Source: FEN-1279 sp964400285
GTDB taxonomy: Bacteria; Bacteroidota; Ignavibacteria; Tepidaquicellales; Tepidaquicellaceae
Assembly: GCA_964400285.1 (NCBI GenBank)
Contig: CAYNTK010000001.1
Span: 310,001 to 374,000, forward strand
Reading direction: 5' to 3'
DNA length: 64,000 nt
Part shown: piece after piece, positions 16,661 through 26,305 of the stretch
Layout: every line of letters starts with the position of its first letter
Position numbering within the stretch: the first letter of the stretch is position 1
The notes under the pieces: model-generated
What the model was told of the DNA's origin: nothing
The model's input: the letters and a program-made list of their open reading frames with translations, nothing else
Databases searched by the model: none
Position numbers and translations under genes: made by a program

Positions 16661-18022
16661 ATGATTAATTCCAAAAAAATGAAAAAAATATCATTATTTG
16701 TGGTTATTATGGTGTTTTATAACGGATTTATATTTTCACAGGAATCTATTGATTTGAGAAAAGCGATAACAATTGCAATCGAAAGAAATCCGAATATAGC
16801 TGCGATTCAAAATAATTTATATATACAGAAATTAAATATAAAATCTGCAATAGGAAATTTATATCCAAGTTTGGCTTTTACGGGAGGTTGGTCGAGGAAT
16901 AACAGTTATTCGACAGGTGGGACGCAATTTATTAATAATATTCCAATTCCAATTCCTGATCAAAATGTATGGCAGAATAATTTCAATCTTGGATTATCTT
17001 CACAGGTAACTTTATTTAATGGATTTGCAAATTATCAGAATGTAGAACTTGAGAATCAAAATGAAGCAGCACTTAGATTACAACTTGAAAAAACAAAGAC
17101 GGATTTGGTTTTGAATATTTATCAGAAATTTTTTGATGCGGTGAAAAAAGAAAAGATTGTAGTTACGAATGAAGATAATCTGAGAAATTCAAGAGACCAA
17201 CTCGAAAAAATAAAAGAGTATGTTAATGTAGGAAAAAAGACTGTATCGGAAATTTATAAACAGGATGTTCAGGTTGCCCAGAATGAATTATTGTTGGAGC
17301 AAGCAAGAAACGACTTCTCAAAATCTAAAATAGATTTATTGTATGCAATGAATGATGATTTAAATAAAGACATCGTTATAGATTCCAAAGATATAAATGC
17401 GAACTTGACAGTTGCGGAGCTAAAAGCAATACTCGAAAAGTCTTCTAATGTAGATGAGCTTTTTAAAAACGCAGTTGCAGGAAGATATGATTATAAGAGT
17501 AGTTTGCAAGAAATTAAAATAAATCAAACTAAATTGAGTTTAGCCACGAAAAATTTATATTTTCCTACTTTAACTGCGTTTAGCAATTACAATGTAACGG
17601 GAAAGGAGATTCAAAATATTTTCGATTCAAGAACTTTCTCGATAGGTCTTTCGTTAAATTATTATATTTTTCAGGGGAATAAATTCGACATAAATAGACA
17701 GATAGCTGAAGTTAATATTAAACAAAAATCAGAAGATTTAGTAAAACTCGAGCAGCAGATAAAAAGTGAAATAAAGAAAGCAATATTAGACCTCGAGACA
17801 TCATATAAACAAATAGAGATATTAGATAGAAATATTAAGTCTGCAGAGCAAGATAAAATTCTATCGGAAGAAAATTTCAGAATTGGATATGGAACTCTGC
17901 TCGATGTGCAAACAGCAACGACAAGTTTAAACAATCTTTTAATAAATAGAATTAATTCAATTTATAATTTTTTATTTGCGAAAAAGCAAATAGAATATTT
18001 ATCAGGTCAATTAAATTACTAA
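16661..18022 (+). CDS. TolC-family outer membrane efflux channel
   Basis: 453 residues. A signal peptide ends near 'GFIFSQ'. Two OEP repeats of alternating long helices and strands follow, beginning 'IDLRKAITIAIERNPNIAAI' and 'YDYKSSLQEIKINQTKLSLA', with the usual 'LNYYIFQGNKFDINRQIAEV' segment and a closing coiled coil. It forms the trimeric outer membrane duct of a tripartite pump. The ATG at 16661 is possible, but an ATG at 16679 (MKKISLF...) gives a more typical signal peptide. It is the first gene of a five-gene efflux operon; the adaptor follows 12 bases later. Confidence 0.92.
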   Translation: MINSKKMKKISLFVVIMVFYNGFIFSQESIDLRKAITIAIERNPNIAAIQNNLYIQKLNIKSAIGNLYPSLAFTGGWSRNNSYSTGGTQFINNIPIPIPDQNVWQNNFNLGLSSQVTLFNGFANYQNVELENQNEAALRLQLEKTKTDLVLNIYQKFFDAVKKEKIVVTNEDNLRNSRDQLEKIKEYVNVGKKTVSEIYKQDVQVAQNELLLEQARNDFSKSKIDLLYAMNDDLNKDIVIDSKDINANLTVAELKAILEKSSNVDELFKNAVAGRYDYKSSLQEIKINQTKLSLATKNLYFPTLTAFSNYNVTGKEIQNIFDSRTFSIGLSLNYYIFQGNKFDINRQIAEVNIKQKSEDLVKLEQQIKSEIKKAILDLETSYKQIEILDRNIKSAEQDKILSEENFRIGYGTLLDVQTATTSLNNLLINRINSIYNFLFAKKQIEYLSGQLNY

Positions 18023-18034
18023 AATATAAATAAT

Positions 18035-19378
18035 ATGTCAGAAGAAAACAATATTGGGAAACCTGTAATTTCGAATGCGAAAAAGAAAAAAGCAAAAAAG
18101 AAAAAAGTATTATGGATAATAATTATATCTGTGATTTTATTAATTGTAATTTCAATTGTAATATCGAGCAGAAAAGAGAAATTGATTGAAGTTCAAACGG
18201 AAAAAGTGAGCAGGCATAATATAATTCAGGTTGTAACAGCGACAGGTAAGATTCAGTCCGAGACGGAAGTTAATATCAGTGCCGAAGTGAGTGGAGAAAT
18301 TATCGAATTACCATTTAAAGAAGGTGATGAGGTAAAAAAAGGAGACTTACTTGTTAAAATAAAACCAGACGCATATTATCCCCAACTTAAGCAACAATAT
18401 GCAGGTATAAAGGTATATGAAAGTAATTTAAAAACTCAAGAAGTAAATTTAAAGAAGCATCAACTCGAATTGAATAGAATAAAAGAGCTTTATAATAAAG
18501 GGCTTGCATCGGAAAGTGATTTAGAAAATGCACAAACGAATGTTGATGCTACTTTGGCACAAATGAATACGATAAGGGCACAGATAAATCAACAAAGAGC
18601 TTCATTATCTTCGGTTGAATACGATATATCAAAAACAACAATATACTCACCGATGTCTGGAACAATAACACGATTAAATAATGAAAAGGGAGAAAAAGTT
18701 TTAGGGACGAGCTTTAATCTTGGAAGTCAAATATTAACTGTATCGGATTTATCGAAGATGGAAGCACAAGTAGAGGTTAGCGAAACAGACATAACATTAA
18801 TAAGTTTAGGTGATACTGCACGAATACAGATAGATGCATTTCCAGATAGAGTATTCAATGGTTATGTTACAGAGATAGCTAATACTGCAAAATCAAAAAG
18901 CACCGGGACTCAAGAGGAAGTTGTTAATTTCATTGTTAAGATAAGCATACAAAATGATGGATTCGATTTAAGGCCAGGTATGAGTTGCACTGTGGATATA
19001 GAGGTAGAAAGTAAGGAAAATGTTATAGCCGTGCCAATACAATCCGTAACAACAAGAGACGATGATAGCGTAAAAATGATTAAAAAAGAAAGCGAAAATA
19101 AAGACACACCAGAAAACCTGACACAAAATAAAGAGACAAAAATGTTGAAGAAAATGAAACCAAAAGAAGTTGTATTTATTGTCGAAAATGGTGTAGCAAA
19201 AAAGAAAGAAGTGAAATCGGGAATTAGTAATGATACATATATCGAGATAATCGAGGGTTTAAGCGAAGGAATGGAAGTTGTCAAGGGTAGTTTTAAGGCA
19301 ATAAATAAAGACCTCGATGATGGTTCAAAAGTAAAAGTAGATAACGAGCGGAAAAAGATAATGAAGGATAAGGAGTAA
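18035..19378 (+). CDS. MacA-like periplasmic adaptor (membrane fusion protein)
   Basis: 447 residues. A lysine-rich cytoplasmic start precedes a membrane anchor (~27-46). The barrel-sandwich hybrid has 'SAEVSGEIIELPFKEGDEVK' and the matching half 'SPMSGTITRLNNEKGEKV', split by a coiled-coil hairpin (~118-205). Beta-barrel and membrane-proximal domains follow, with a Lys/Glu-rich insertion near 345-380. It bridges the inner membrane ABC transporter and the TolC channel. Its stop overlaps the ATPase start by one base (TAATG). Confidence 0.92.
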   Translation: MSEENNIGKPVISNAKKKKAKKKKVLWIIIISVILLIVISIVISSRKEKLIEVQTEKVSRHNIIQVVTATGKIQSETEVNISAEVSGEIIELPFKEGDEVKKGDLLVKIKPDAYYPQLKQQYAGIKVYESNLKTQEVNLKKHQLELNRIKELYNKGLASESDLENAQTNVDATLAQMNTIRAQINQQRASLSSVEYDISKTTIYSPMSGTITRLNNEKGEKVLGTSFNLGSQILTVSDLSKMEAQVEVSETDITLISLGDTARIQIDAFPDRVFNGYVTEIANTAKSKSTGTQEEVVNFIVKISIQNDGFDLRPGMSCTVDIEVESKENVIAVPIQSVTTRDDDSVKMIKKESENKDTPENLTQNKETKMLKKMKPKEVVFIVENGVAKKKEVKSGISNDTYIEIIEGLSEGMEVVKGSFKAINKDLDDGSKVKVDNERKKIMKDKE

Positions 19379-20064
19379 TGGAAAAACTCATAGAAATAAA
19401 ACAGATTACAAAAGTGTATGAAATGGGTGAGGAAAAGCTGTATGCTCTTAGTGGTGTGGATTTGATAATCGAGAAAAACGAGTATGTTGCAATTATGGGA
19501 CCTTCAGGTTCAGGAAAATCTACATTGATGAATATAATTGGATGCCTCGATACACCTACATCGGGAGAATATTTTTTAAATGGCAAAGATGTTCACGAGA
19601 TGGATGATAACGAACTTGCGGAAATAAGAAACAAGGAAATAGGATTTGTTTTTCAGACATTTAATTTATTACCAAGGAGCAATGCAATTCATAATGTTGA
19701 GTTGCCGTTAATATATTCAGGGTTACCGAAATCCGAGAGGTTAAAGCGTGCAGAGGAAGCATTAATAAATGTAGGTTTGGGTGATAGAATGACACATAAA
19801 CCGAATGAACTTTCAGGTGGGCAGAGGCAAAGAGTATCGGTGGCGAGAGCATTAATAAATAAACCATCGATTTTACTTGCAGATGAACCAACAGGGAATC
19901 TCGATACAAAAACAGGTGAAGAAATAATGCAACTTTTTAGAGAGTTAAGCTTGAAAGGTAATACAATTATAATAGTAACACATGAAGAAGATATTGCAAA
20001 ACATGCAAACCGAATTGTTAAAATAAGAGATGGAATGATTGAATCCGATACAAGAATAAATTAA
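19378..20064 (+). CDS. MacB/LolD-type ABC transporter ATPase
   Basis: 228 residues. Walker A 'GPSGSGKST', Q-loop 'GFVFQTFNLLPR', signature 'LSGGQRQRVSVARAL', Walker B 'ILLADEPTGNLDT' and H-loop 'IIIVTHEED' are all intact. The short length and 'TGNLD' motif are typical of the MacB/LolD/FtsE group, which drives mechanotransmission rather than direct membrane translocation. It energises the two permeases encoded next and is translationally coupled to genes on both sides through one-base overlaps. Confidence 0.95.
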   Translation: MEKLIEIKQITKVYEMGEEKLYALSGVDLIIEKNEYVAIMGPSGSGKSTLMNIIGCLDTPTSGEYFLNGKDVHEMDDNELAEIRNKEIGFVFQTFNLLPRSNAIHNVELPLIYSGLPKSERLKRAEEALINVGLGDRMTHKPNELSGGQRQRVSVARALINKPSILLADEPTGNLDTKTGEEIMQLFRELSLKGNTIIIVTHEEDIAKHANRIVKIRDGMIESDTRIN

Positions 20065-21290
20065 TGAATTTTTTCATCGAAATAAAAGAAAGTATTGTTA
20101 TAGCTTATCAAGCGATAACGGCACATAAGATGAGGTCTGTATTGGCCACACTTGGAATAGTGATAGGAATAACTGCCGTTACATTGATGCAGACAGCAAT
20201 TGAAGGAATAAACCTTGCATTCGAGAAAAGTATTGCATCGATAGGAGCTGATGTTTTATACGTTCAGAAATTTGAGTGGTTTGGAAGAGAAGATTTTGAG
20301 TTTTATCGAAACAGAAAAGATATAACAATGCAGAATTATGAATTTGTGAAAAAGTATTCTCAAACAGCTGAAGTAGTATCGCCATCTGTTGCTTCGATGA
20401 AAACTTTAGAGTATGGTAACTTAAGTCTTGAAAATGTATTTGTTATAGGTTCGACAGATGGTTATCAAAAAACAATAGGTGTAAATATGGAAAATGGAAG
20501 ATTTTTTTCGGCAAAGGAATCGGAGAGTGCTTATCCGGTTGCGGTTATTGGTATGGATGTTAAAAACGCATTTTTTCCAAATGCAAATCCAATAGGTAAA
20601 GTTATAAAGGTTGGCTCTTATTCTTTTAAAATTGTAGGTGTGATAGAAAAACAAGGAAGTATGCTTGGTTTATTTAGTTTAGATAACAGGGTAATAATAC
20701 CAATAGAAAAATTTTTTAAACTATACGGAACGAAAAGAAGTATATCAATAAATATAAAAGTAAAAGATATAAAAGCAGTAGATGAGGCGAAAGAAGAAAT
20801 TACTTCGATAATGAGGAAGACAAGAAAAGTTCCGCTTGGAGGTAGAGATGATTTTGGAGTTAATCAGCAATCAGCTTTTCGCGATACTTACGAGCAATTG
20901 ACATCATTAATTAAAATAATTGGTTTACTAATAACATCATTATCGTTAGTAGTAGGTTCTGTGGGAATAGCTAATATAATGTTCGTATCGGTAAAAGAGA
21001 GAACAAAAGAGATTGGTATTAGGAAAGCAATAGGAGCAAGGAGAAGGACAATTCTTATGCAATTTTTAATCGAGTCATCTATAATATGTCTATTTGGAGG
21101 TATTATTGGTTTATTGATTGCGTTTCCTATTAGTCTCGTGATTGATGCCACAGTTTTGCCAACAGCAATGCCTCTTTGGGTAGTATTTTTAGGATTATTG
21201 ATTTCGCTTATATTCGGAGTATTAGCAGGATTTTTCCCAGCGTTTAACGCATCTAAAATGGATCCTGTGGATTCATTAAGGTATGAATAA
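20064..21290 (+). CDS. MacB-type ABC transporter permease, first copy
   Basis: 408 residues with the MacB/FtsX layout. The N-terminal helix has 'KMRSVLATLGIVIGITAVTL', then comes a large periplasmic MacB_PCD domain (~50-265), then three C-terminal helices. The coupling segment 'VKERTKEIGIRKAIGARRRT' is present and the protein ends 'ASKMDPVDSLRYE'. It lacks its own ATPase domain, unlike E. coli MacB, and relies on the gene just upstream. It probably pairs with the second permease as a heterodimer or forms an alternative complex. Substrate unknown. Confidence 0.92.
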   Translation: MNFFIEIKESIVIAYQAITAHKMRSVLATLGIVIGITAVTLMQTAIEGINLAFEKSIASIGADVLYVQKFEWFGREDFEFYRNRKDITMQNYEFVKKYSQTAEVVSPSVASMKTLEYGNLSLENVFVIGSTDGYQKTIGVNMENGRFFSAKESESAYPVAVIGMDVKNAFFPNANPIGKVIKVGSYSFKIVGVIEKQGSMLGLFSLDNRVIIPIEKFFKLYGTKRSISINIKVKDIKAVDEAKEEITSIMRKTRKVPLGGRDDFGVNQQSAFRDTYEQLTSLIKIIGLLITSLSLVVGSVGIANIMFVSVKERTKEIGIRKAIGARRRTILMQFLIESSIICLFGGIIGLLIAFPISLVIDATVLPTAMPLWVVFLGLLISLIFGVLAGFFPAFNASKMDPVDSLRYE

Positions 21291-21300
21291 AAAATAGATT

Positions 21301-22533
21301 ATGGTTTTTACAGAGACGATAAAATTATCGGTTAATACAATTAAGAGTAATAAGCTGCGAGCGATGCTTACTCTGGCAGGTATTACAATTGGTGTATTTT
21401 CGATTATTGCAATTATGACTTTACTCGACGCACTTCAAGCAGGAATAGAGGGGGGATTGAGTCAGCTTGGTAGTAATACTTTTCAAATTCAGAAGATGCC
21501 AGCAATGCAGATGGGTGGACCGGGCGCAATGGCTAAATACAGAAATCGTCCAGATATTACGTATGAACAAGGATTAAGACTTATAGAAAAAGCATCTATC
21601 TATAAATACATTTCTCTGGAGTTCTGGAAGGGGACGAGGGTTTTCAAGAACGATAAACTATCTACAAATCCGAATATGCAATTATGTGGGACGAATATGG
21701 ATTTTTTACCTTGTAATAATTATTTTGTAAAAGAGGGTAGGTATTTTTCGGAAAATGAAATTAATTCATCTTCACATGTTACTGTAATTGGAATGGAAGT
21801 AGTGAGCAAATTATATCCTAAAGAAAATCCGATTGGAAAAAAAATAATTCTCGATAAGAGTGAGTTTACGATTATTGGTGTTTTGGAAGCAAAAGGGGAG
21901 AGTTTTGGACAAAGCCAAGATGGTATTGCTTTAATTCCCATAACCAGAATGCAAGAGATATATGGCAAAACAGACCATTCGATAAATATTGGAATTCAAG
22001 CACCAAGTAAGGCATTATATGATGATTGTGTCGAAAACATAGTTAGCACAATGCGGGTGATAAGAGGATGTAAACCGGGAGAAGATAATAATTTCGAAAT
22101 CTATTCGAATGAGTCATTAATAAATACTGTAAACAATTTTACAAAATATTTTAAATATGGTGCTGGATTTATTTCCTTCATAGCACTTCTTGCAGCAGGA
22201 ATAGGAATTATGAATATTATGCTTGTATCAGTAACAGAAAGAACACGTGAAATAGGTATAAGAAAAGCCATAGGAGCGAAGAGCAGAAATATATTGAACC
22301 AATTTCTTGTCGAAGCAATAATTTTGTGTCAAATAGGTGGAGTTGCAGGAATTTTACTTGGAATTGCAGCAGGAAATCTTCTTGGTATTTATTTAAAAAC
22401 AAAAGTGGTCATACCTTACGATTGGGTTATTATTGGAATCGTTATTTGCACAATTGTTGGAGTTGTATTTGGGGTTTATCCTGCCTATAAAGCAGCAAAA
22501 CTTAATCCAATAGATGCTCTAAGGTATGAATAA
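21301..22533 (+). CDS. MacB-type ABC transporter permease, second copy
   Basis: 410 residues and clearly homologous to the preceding permease but divergent. It has 'NKLRAMLTLAGITIGVFSII', a periplasmic domain with a Met-rich stretch ('QKMPAMQMGGPGAMA'), 'VTERTREIGIRKAIGAKSRN', and the same ending 'AKLNPIDALRYE'. The stop is 5 bases from the convergent kinase gene. The tandem pair suggests duplication followed by specialisation into a two-subunit permease. Confidence 0.92.
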   Translation: MVFTETIKLSVNTIKSNKLRAMLTLAGITIGVFSIIAIMTLLDALQAGIEGGLSQLGSNTFQIQKMPAMQMGGPGAMAKYRNRPDITYEQGLRLIEKASIYKYISLEFWKGTRVFKNDKLSTNPNMQLCGTNMDFLPCNNYFVKEGRYFSENEINSSSHVTVIGMEVVSKLYPKENPIGKKIILDKSEFTIIGVLEAKGESFGQSQDGIALIPITRMQEIYGKTDHSINIGIQAPSKALYDDCVENIVSTMRVIRGCKPGEDNNFEIYSNESLINTVNNFTKYFKYGAGFISFIALLAAGIGIMNIMLVSVTERTREIGIRKAIGAKSRNILNQFLVEAIILCQIGGVAGILLGIAAGNLLGIYLKTKVVIPYDWVIIGIVICTIVGVVFGVYPAYKAAKLNPIDALRYE

Positions 22534-22538
22534 TATTT

Positions 22539-23549
22539 TTATATTCGATGGCGAACTTTAGATTTAATTATATCCTTTATAAAAGATTGTAAATTTTTAT
22601 TTGCAATTTTATTTTTAATCGATTTTAAATTCAACAATGCTTTATTAATTTTCACGATAATATTTTTTTCTTTTCTTTTTTGATATACATATCCATAACT
22701 ACCTAAAATTTGTAATAATCTTATAAAAGCAAAATAATAAAAAGATGATTTGAATTTATTCGAATTTATTTTAATCAACTTGTTTATTTCTTTAATGTAA
22801 TGATTTAATAAAGCATTTCTTTCTTTTTCGGTAAGATTAATACTTCCCGAATATAAAAAAGACGCTACGTCATATTGCAGATGACCTTTTCTACCTGATT
22901 GGTAATCAATATAATAGAGAGAATTATCTTTTATCATAATGTTTCTCGGTTGGAAATCTCTATACATAAAAAATAATTTATCATTGCTTGATAAATTATT
23001 TAATATTTCTTTTATTATAAAAGATATTTTGGAATTTGAAAGTTTGAGATTGGTAAACTTTTGTAAATAATAGTTATAAAATTTTTTGAAATCAAAAATA
23101 ATTTGTTTTTTGTCAAAGATTTTAGTTTCGCAACAATATTTATATTTAATTACTTTATCACCATTTATTTGAATATTTGCTAAGTCGGAAAGAGCATTCT
23201 TAAAAAGTTTTAATTTATTTTCTTTAGGAAAATTGTGGTTTATTATAATATTATATAGAGATTTGTCTCCAAGAAATTCTTCGAGGTAGAAATCGAATGA
23301 ATCAGAAATATAGTATATTTCTGGAACATTTATACCAATAGATTTAAGTGATTTAGAAAACTCAATGAATGCAATATTTTCTTTTATTTTTGGATTATAA
23401 ATGCCAATACATATATAATTTTTCGATTTTATTTTATAAACTAATCTTTCCGAAACACCACCTTTAATTTTTTTAATTGTTGTAACTTTTTCAAAGAAGA
23501 AATATTCAAAATATTTGGTTAAGGTATTTTTTATTTTTTGTTCAGTCAT
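22539..23549 (-). CDS. APH-fold small-molecule kinase (AmgK-like)
   Basis: 336 residues of the aminoglycoside/choline phosphotransferase fold. The catalytic loop is 'YRDFQPRN' (residues 196-203), with base D198 and N203; the first histidine of the usual HxDxxxxN is a tyrosine. The metal-binding aspartate is D215 in 'YIDYQSGRKG', followed by 'LQYDVASFLYSG'. This 'RDFQxRN...IDxQxGRxG' pattern is that of the AmgK group, which phosphorylates amino sugars in cell-wall recycling. The usual partner nucleotidyltransferase (MurU) is not adjacent, so the substrate is inferred only. It lies 3 bases after the epimerase gene. Confidence 0.78.
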   Translation of the reverse strand: MTEQKIKNTLTKYFEYFFFEKVTTIKKIKGGVSERLVYKIKSKNYICIGIYNPKIKENIAFIEFSKSLKSIGINVPEIYYISDSFDFYLEEFLGDKSLYNIIINHNFPKENKLKLFKNALSDLANIQINGDKVIKYKYCCETKIFDKKQIIFDFKKFYNYYLQKFTNLKLSNSKISFIIKEILNNLSSNDKLFFMYRDFQPRNIMIKDNSLYYIDYQSGRKGHLQYDVASFLYSGSINLTEKERNALLNHYIKEINKLIKINSNKFKSSFYYFAFIRLLQILGSYGYVYQKRKEKNIIVKINKALLNLKSIKNKIANKNLQSFIKDIIKSKVRHRI

Positions 23550-23552
23550 TAA

Positions 23553-24476
23553 TTATCTAAGTAAGTTTTCGAGTGCTTTTTCGAGAGTTGCATATTTAAA
23601 TTTAAAACCATTCGAAATTGCTTTTTCAGGTATCACTCTTCTTCCTTTCAATAAATATTCGGAAAATTCGCCAACAACAATTTTTAAAACAAATTCTGGA
23701 ACGCGAGCAAAAGATGGTTTTCTGATTACTTTACCAAGCGTCTTGGCAAATTCTTTATTCGTAACCGGAAATTCTGTAGTGCAATTTAAAGCCCCTTTAA
23801 TATTTTCATTTTCGATGGCAAATAATATTAAATTAATAAAATCCTCAATGTGAATCCACGATATCCATTGTTTGCCACTGCCTTGATAACCACCTACAAA
23901 AAATTTAAAAGGCATTAAAAATTTTTTTAAAGCACCTTCATTTCTATCGAGAACAATACCTGTTCTCGTTGTAATAACTCTTACACCATATTTTTCAGTA
24001 TCTAAAGCATTTTTTTCCCAATCCGAACAAAGTTTTGATATAAAATCATCACCACTTCCAAAATTTTCTGTCAGGGTTTCTTCGCCAGTAGTTCCGTAAT
24101 ATCCAATAGCAGAGCTACTTATAAATGTATTAGGTTTTGTAGAAGATTTAGAAATTGCCTCAGCAATTTTTATCGTTGTAAGAACTCTGCTATCGTAAAT
24201 AATCTTTTTATATTTGTCATTCCATCTTTTTTCACCGATAGACGCTCCCGCAAGATTAATTATTAAATCACAACCATCGATATAATTAATTATAATATCA
24301 GAAGAATCTTTGTAGCCCCAATTTACAAAATTCAAAGAGGGAATTTTTAATTTAAGTTTTGCAGATTCTATATTTCGAGTAAGAACCGTTATATCATAAT
24401 CTTTTTTTAAAAGAATAGGTATTATTTTTTTACCTATTAAACCAGTTGCTCCTGTTACTAATGCTTTTTTATTCAA
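23553..24476 (-). CDS. TIGR01777-family NAD(P)-dependent epimerase-like protein (YfcH/SDR39U1 type)
   Basis: 307 residues, extended SDR fold. The nucleotide-binding GxxGxxG is 'VTGATGLIGKK' (residues 7-17), followed by 'INLAGASIGEKRW', 'FISSSAIGYYG', 'TRTGIVLDRNEGAL' and 'ISWIHIEDFINLI'. The family C-terminal block 'RKPSFARVPEFVLKIVVGEF' precedes 'LLKGRRVIPEKAISNGFKFKY'. Members bind NADPH, but the substrate is not established. The start is TTG at 24474-24476; the glycine loop begins so soon after it that a later start is not possible. Confidence 0.9.
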   Translation of the reverse strand: MNKKALVTGATGLIGKKIIPILLKKDYDITVLTRNIESAKLKLKIPSLNFVNWGYKDSSDIIINYIDGCDLIINLAGASIGEKRWNDKYKKIIYDSRVLTTIKIAEAISKSSTKPNTFISSSAIGYYGTTGEETLTENFGSGDDFISKLCSDWEKNALDTEKYGVRVITTRTGIVLDRNEGALKKFLMPFKFFVGGYQGSGKQWISWIHIEDFINLILFAIENENIKGALNCTTEFPVTNKEFAKTLGKVIRKPSFARVPEFVLKIVVGEFSEYLLKGRRVIPEKAISNGFKFKYATLEKALENLLR

Positions 24477-24586
24477 AATATTATTTTTTTATATAAAATA
24501 GTATATTTTATATTTTCATTCTATTTAAATGTTTTTACAAATTATTTTTGGATTTTTAATTAATAATATATGATTTATAATTATTT

Positions 24587-25435
24587 ATGATACTCGATAA
24601 TGCATATAGAAAGTGTAAGGAAATTGCATTAAAACACTATGAGAATTTTCCTGTGGGTTCATTATTATTTCCTAAAAAAAGCAGGAAATATATTTATAGT
24701 ATATATGCATTTGCAAGAATAGCTGACGATATAGCAGATTCAGATAAATTTGACGGGAATGAGAAGTTGGAAAGATTAAATGAGATGTGGAGTAGGTTGG
24801 AATTAATCGAGAATAAGAAAGATATAAGCGATGAAATATTTTTTGCATTATCCGATACTATAAATACTTTGAATATTCCAGTAAAGGAATTTAAAGATTT
24901 GCTTACTGCTTTTAAACAGGATGCAGTAAAACAAAGGTATGAAAGTTTTGAGGAACTAATTGAATATTCAAAGCATTCGGCAAATCCAATAGGGCATCTT
25001 GTTCTTTATGTTTCGGGTTACAAAGATAGAGCAATGTTTGATTTATCGGATAGAATATGCACTGCGTTACAACTTGCGAATTTTTGGCAAGATATTTCAA
25101 TTGATTTAAAAATCGATAGAATTTATATACCAAAAGAAGAGATGGAGAAGAATAATTATAGTTACGAGATGTTATATGAAAGGATTGAAAATAACGATTT
25201 CATAAAATTAATGAAATCTCTTGTTAACAAGACAAAATTAATTTTCGAAAGTGGAAAAGAATTAGAGGAAAAATTAGAAGGAAGATTAAAATTTGAATTC
25301 AGAACAATTTACAGAGGTGGTATGGAAATATTACGAAAGATTGAGGAGATAAATTATTGCGTGTTAAAGAAAAGAGTTCATATAAGTAATAAAGATAAAA
25401 TTGGATTATTGTTAAAAATATTTAATAGAATATGA
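24587..25435 (+). CDS. hpnC: Hydroxysqualene synthase HpnC
   Basis: 282 residues of the squalene/phytoene synthase fold. The opening 'KHYENFPVGSLLFPKKSR' and 'YAFARIADDIADS' are typical of HpnC; D47-D51 form the first aspartate-rich site. The second is in 'LANFWQDISIDLKIDRIYIP'. HpnC converts presqualene diphosphate to hydroxysqualene. It overlaps hpnD by 4 bases (ATGA) and the full hpnCDE set is present, which fixes the pathway. Confidence 0.92.
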   Translation: MILDNAYRKCKEIALKHYENFPVGSLLFPKKSRKYIYSIYAFARIADDIADSDKFDGNEKLERLNEMWSRLELIENKKDISDEIFFALSDTINTLNIPVKEFKDLLTAFKQDAVKQRYESFEELIEYSKHSANPIGHLVLYVSGYKDRAMFDLSDRICTALQLANFWQDISIDLKIDRIYIPKEEMEKNNYSYEMLYERIENNDFIKLMKSLVNKTKLIFESGKELEEKLEGRLKFEFRTIYRGGMEILRKIEEINYCVLKKRVHISNKDKIGLLLKIFNRI

Positions 25436-26298
25436 ACGATACTTTGAATATAGTAAATGATAGTGCAAGTCAAATAGTTAAAAAAAGCAAAACAAATTTT
25501 TTATATTCTACGATTTTTCTCAATTCCAAAAAGCAAGATGCTTTAAAAACTATATATTCGTTTTGCAGGTATTCCGATGATATTGTAGATGATGAGGATT
25601 CCGATTTGGATAATAGAAGGAAAAATCTCGAAGAATGGAAAAAAGAATTCTTATTATCTCTTAAATCGGGTTCACGTATTAAAATATTGAATGACCTTAA
25701 GCAAGTAATAGAAACTTATAAGATATCACCTGAAATATTTTTAGATTTACTTAAAGGAATGGAAATGGATTTAGAAAAAACGAGATATAATAATTTAGAT
25801 GAGCTAAAGCAATATTGCTATTATGTGGCATCTACGGTTGGGTTAATGACAATAGAGGTATTTGGATATAAAGATGGAGCAATCAAAAAGTTTGCGGAAA
25901 ATCTTGGAATAGCACTTCAATTAACAAATATTTTACGTGATGTTAAGAAAGATGCTTTAAAAGGAAGGATATATCTACCTATGGAGGAATTAAAAAAATG
26001 CAATTATACAGAAACAGAATTAATGGATTCAGTATATAACAATAATTTTGTTAATCTAATGAAAAACATTACCGAAATTGCAAAATCATATTATAAAAAA
26101 GCAGATTCATATTTAACAAAAAGTGAAAAGAAAAATATGATGTCTGCTCGGATAATGCAACATATTTATTTCAATTTACTTCAGAAAATACAAAAGAATA
26201 AATACAATGTTTATGAAAAAAGAATAAGAGTTTCAAAATTTAAAAAACTATTTTTAGCGTATAGTATTTGTATGAAGTATAAGTTATTATACAGTTGA
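25432..26298 (+). CDS. hpnD: Presqualene diphosphate synthase HpnD
   Basis: 288 residues, same fold as HpnC. It has 'SKTNFLYSTIFLNSKKQDAL', the first aspartate motif in 'FCRYSDDIVDDEDSD', and the second in 'LTNILRDVKKDALKGRIYLP'. HpnD condenses two farnesyl diphosphates to presqualene diphosphate, the first step of the three-enzyme squalene route. Translationally coupled to hpnC and followed 7 bases later by hpnE. Confidence 0.92.
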   Translation: MNDTLNIVNDSASQIVKKSKTNFLYSTIFLNSKKQDALKTIYSFCRYSDDIVDDEDSDLDNRRKNLEEWKKEFLLSLKSGSRIKILNDLKQVIETYKISPEIFLDLLKGMEMDLEKTRYNNLDELKQYCYYVASTVGLMTIEVFGYKDGAIKKFAENLGIALQLTNILRDVKKDALKGRIYLPMEELKKCNYTETELMDSVYNNNFVNLMKNITEIAKSYYKKADSYLTKSEKKNMMSARIMQHIYFNLLQKIQKNKYNVYEKRIRVSKFKKLFLAYSICMKYKLLYS

Positions 26299-26305
26299 TT
26301 ATAAA

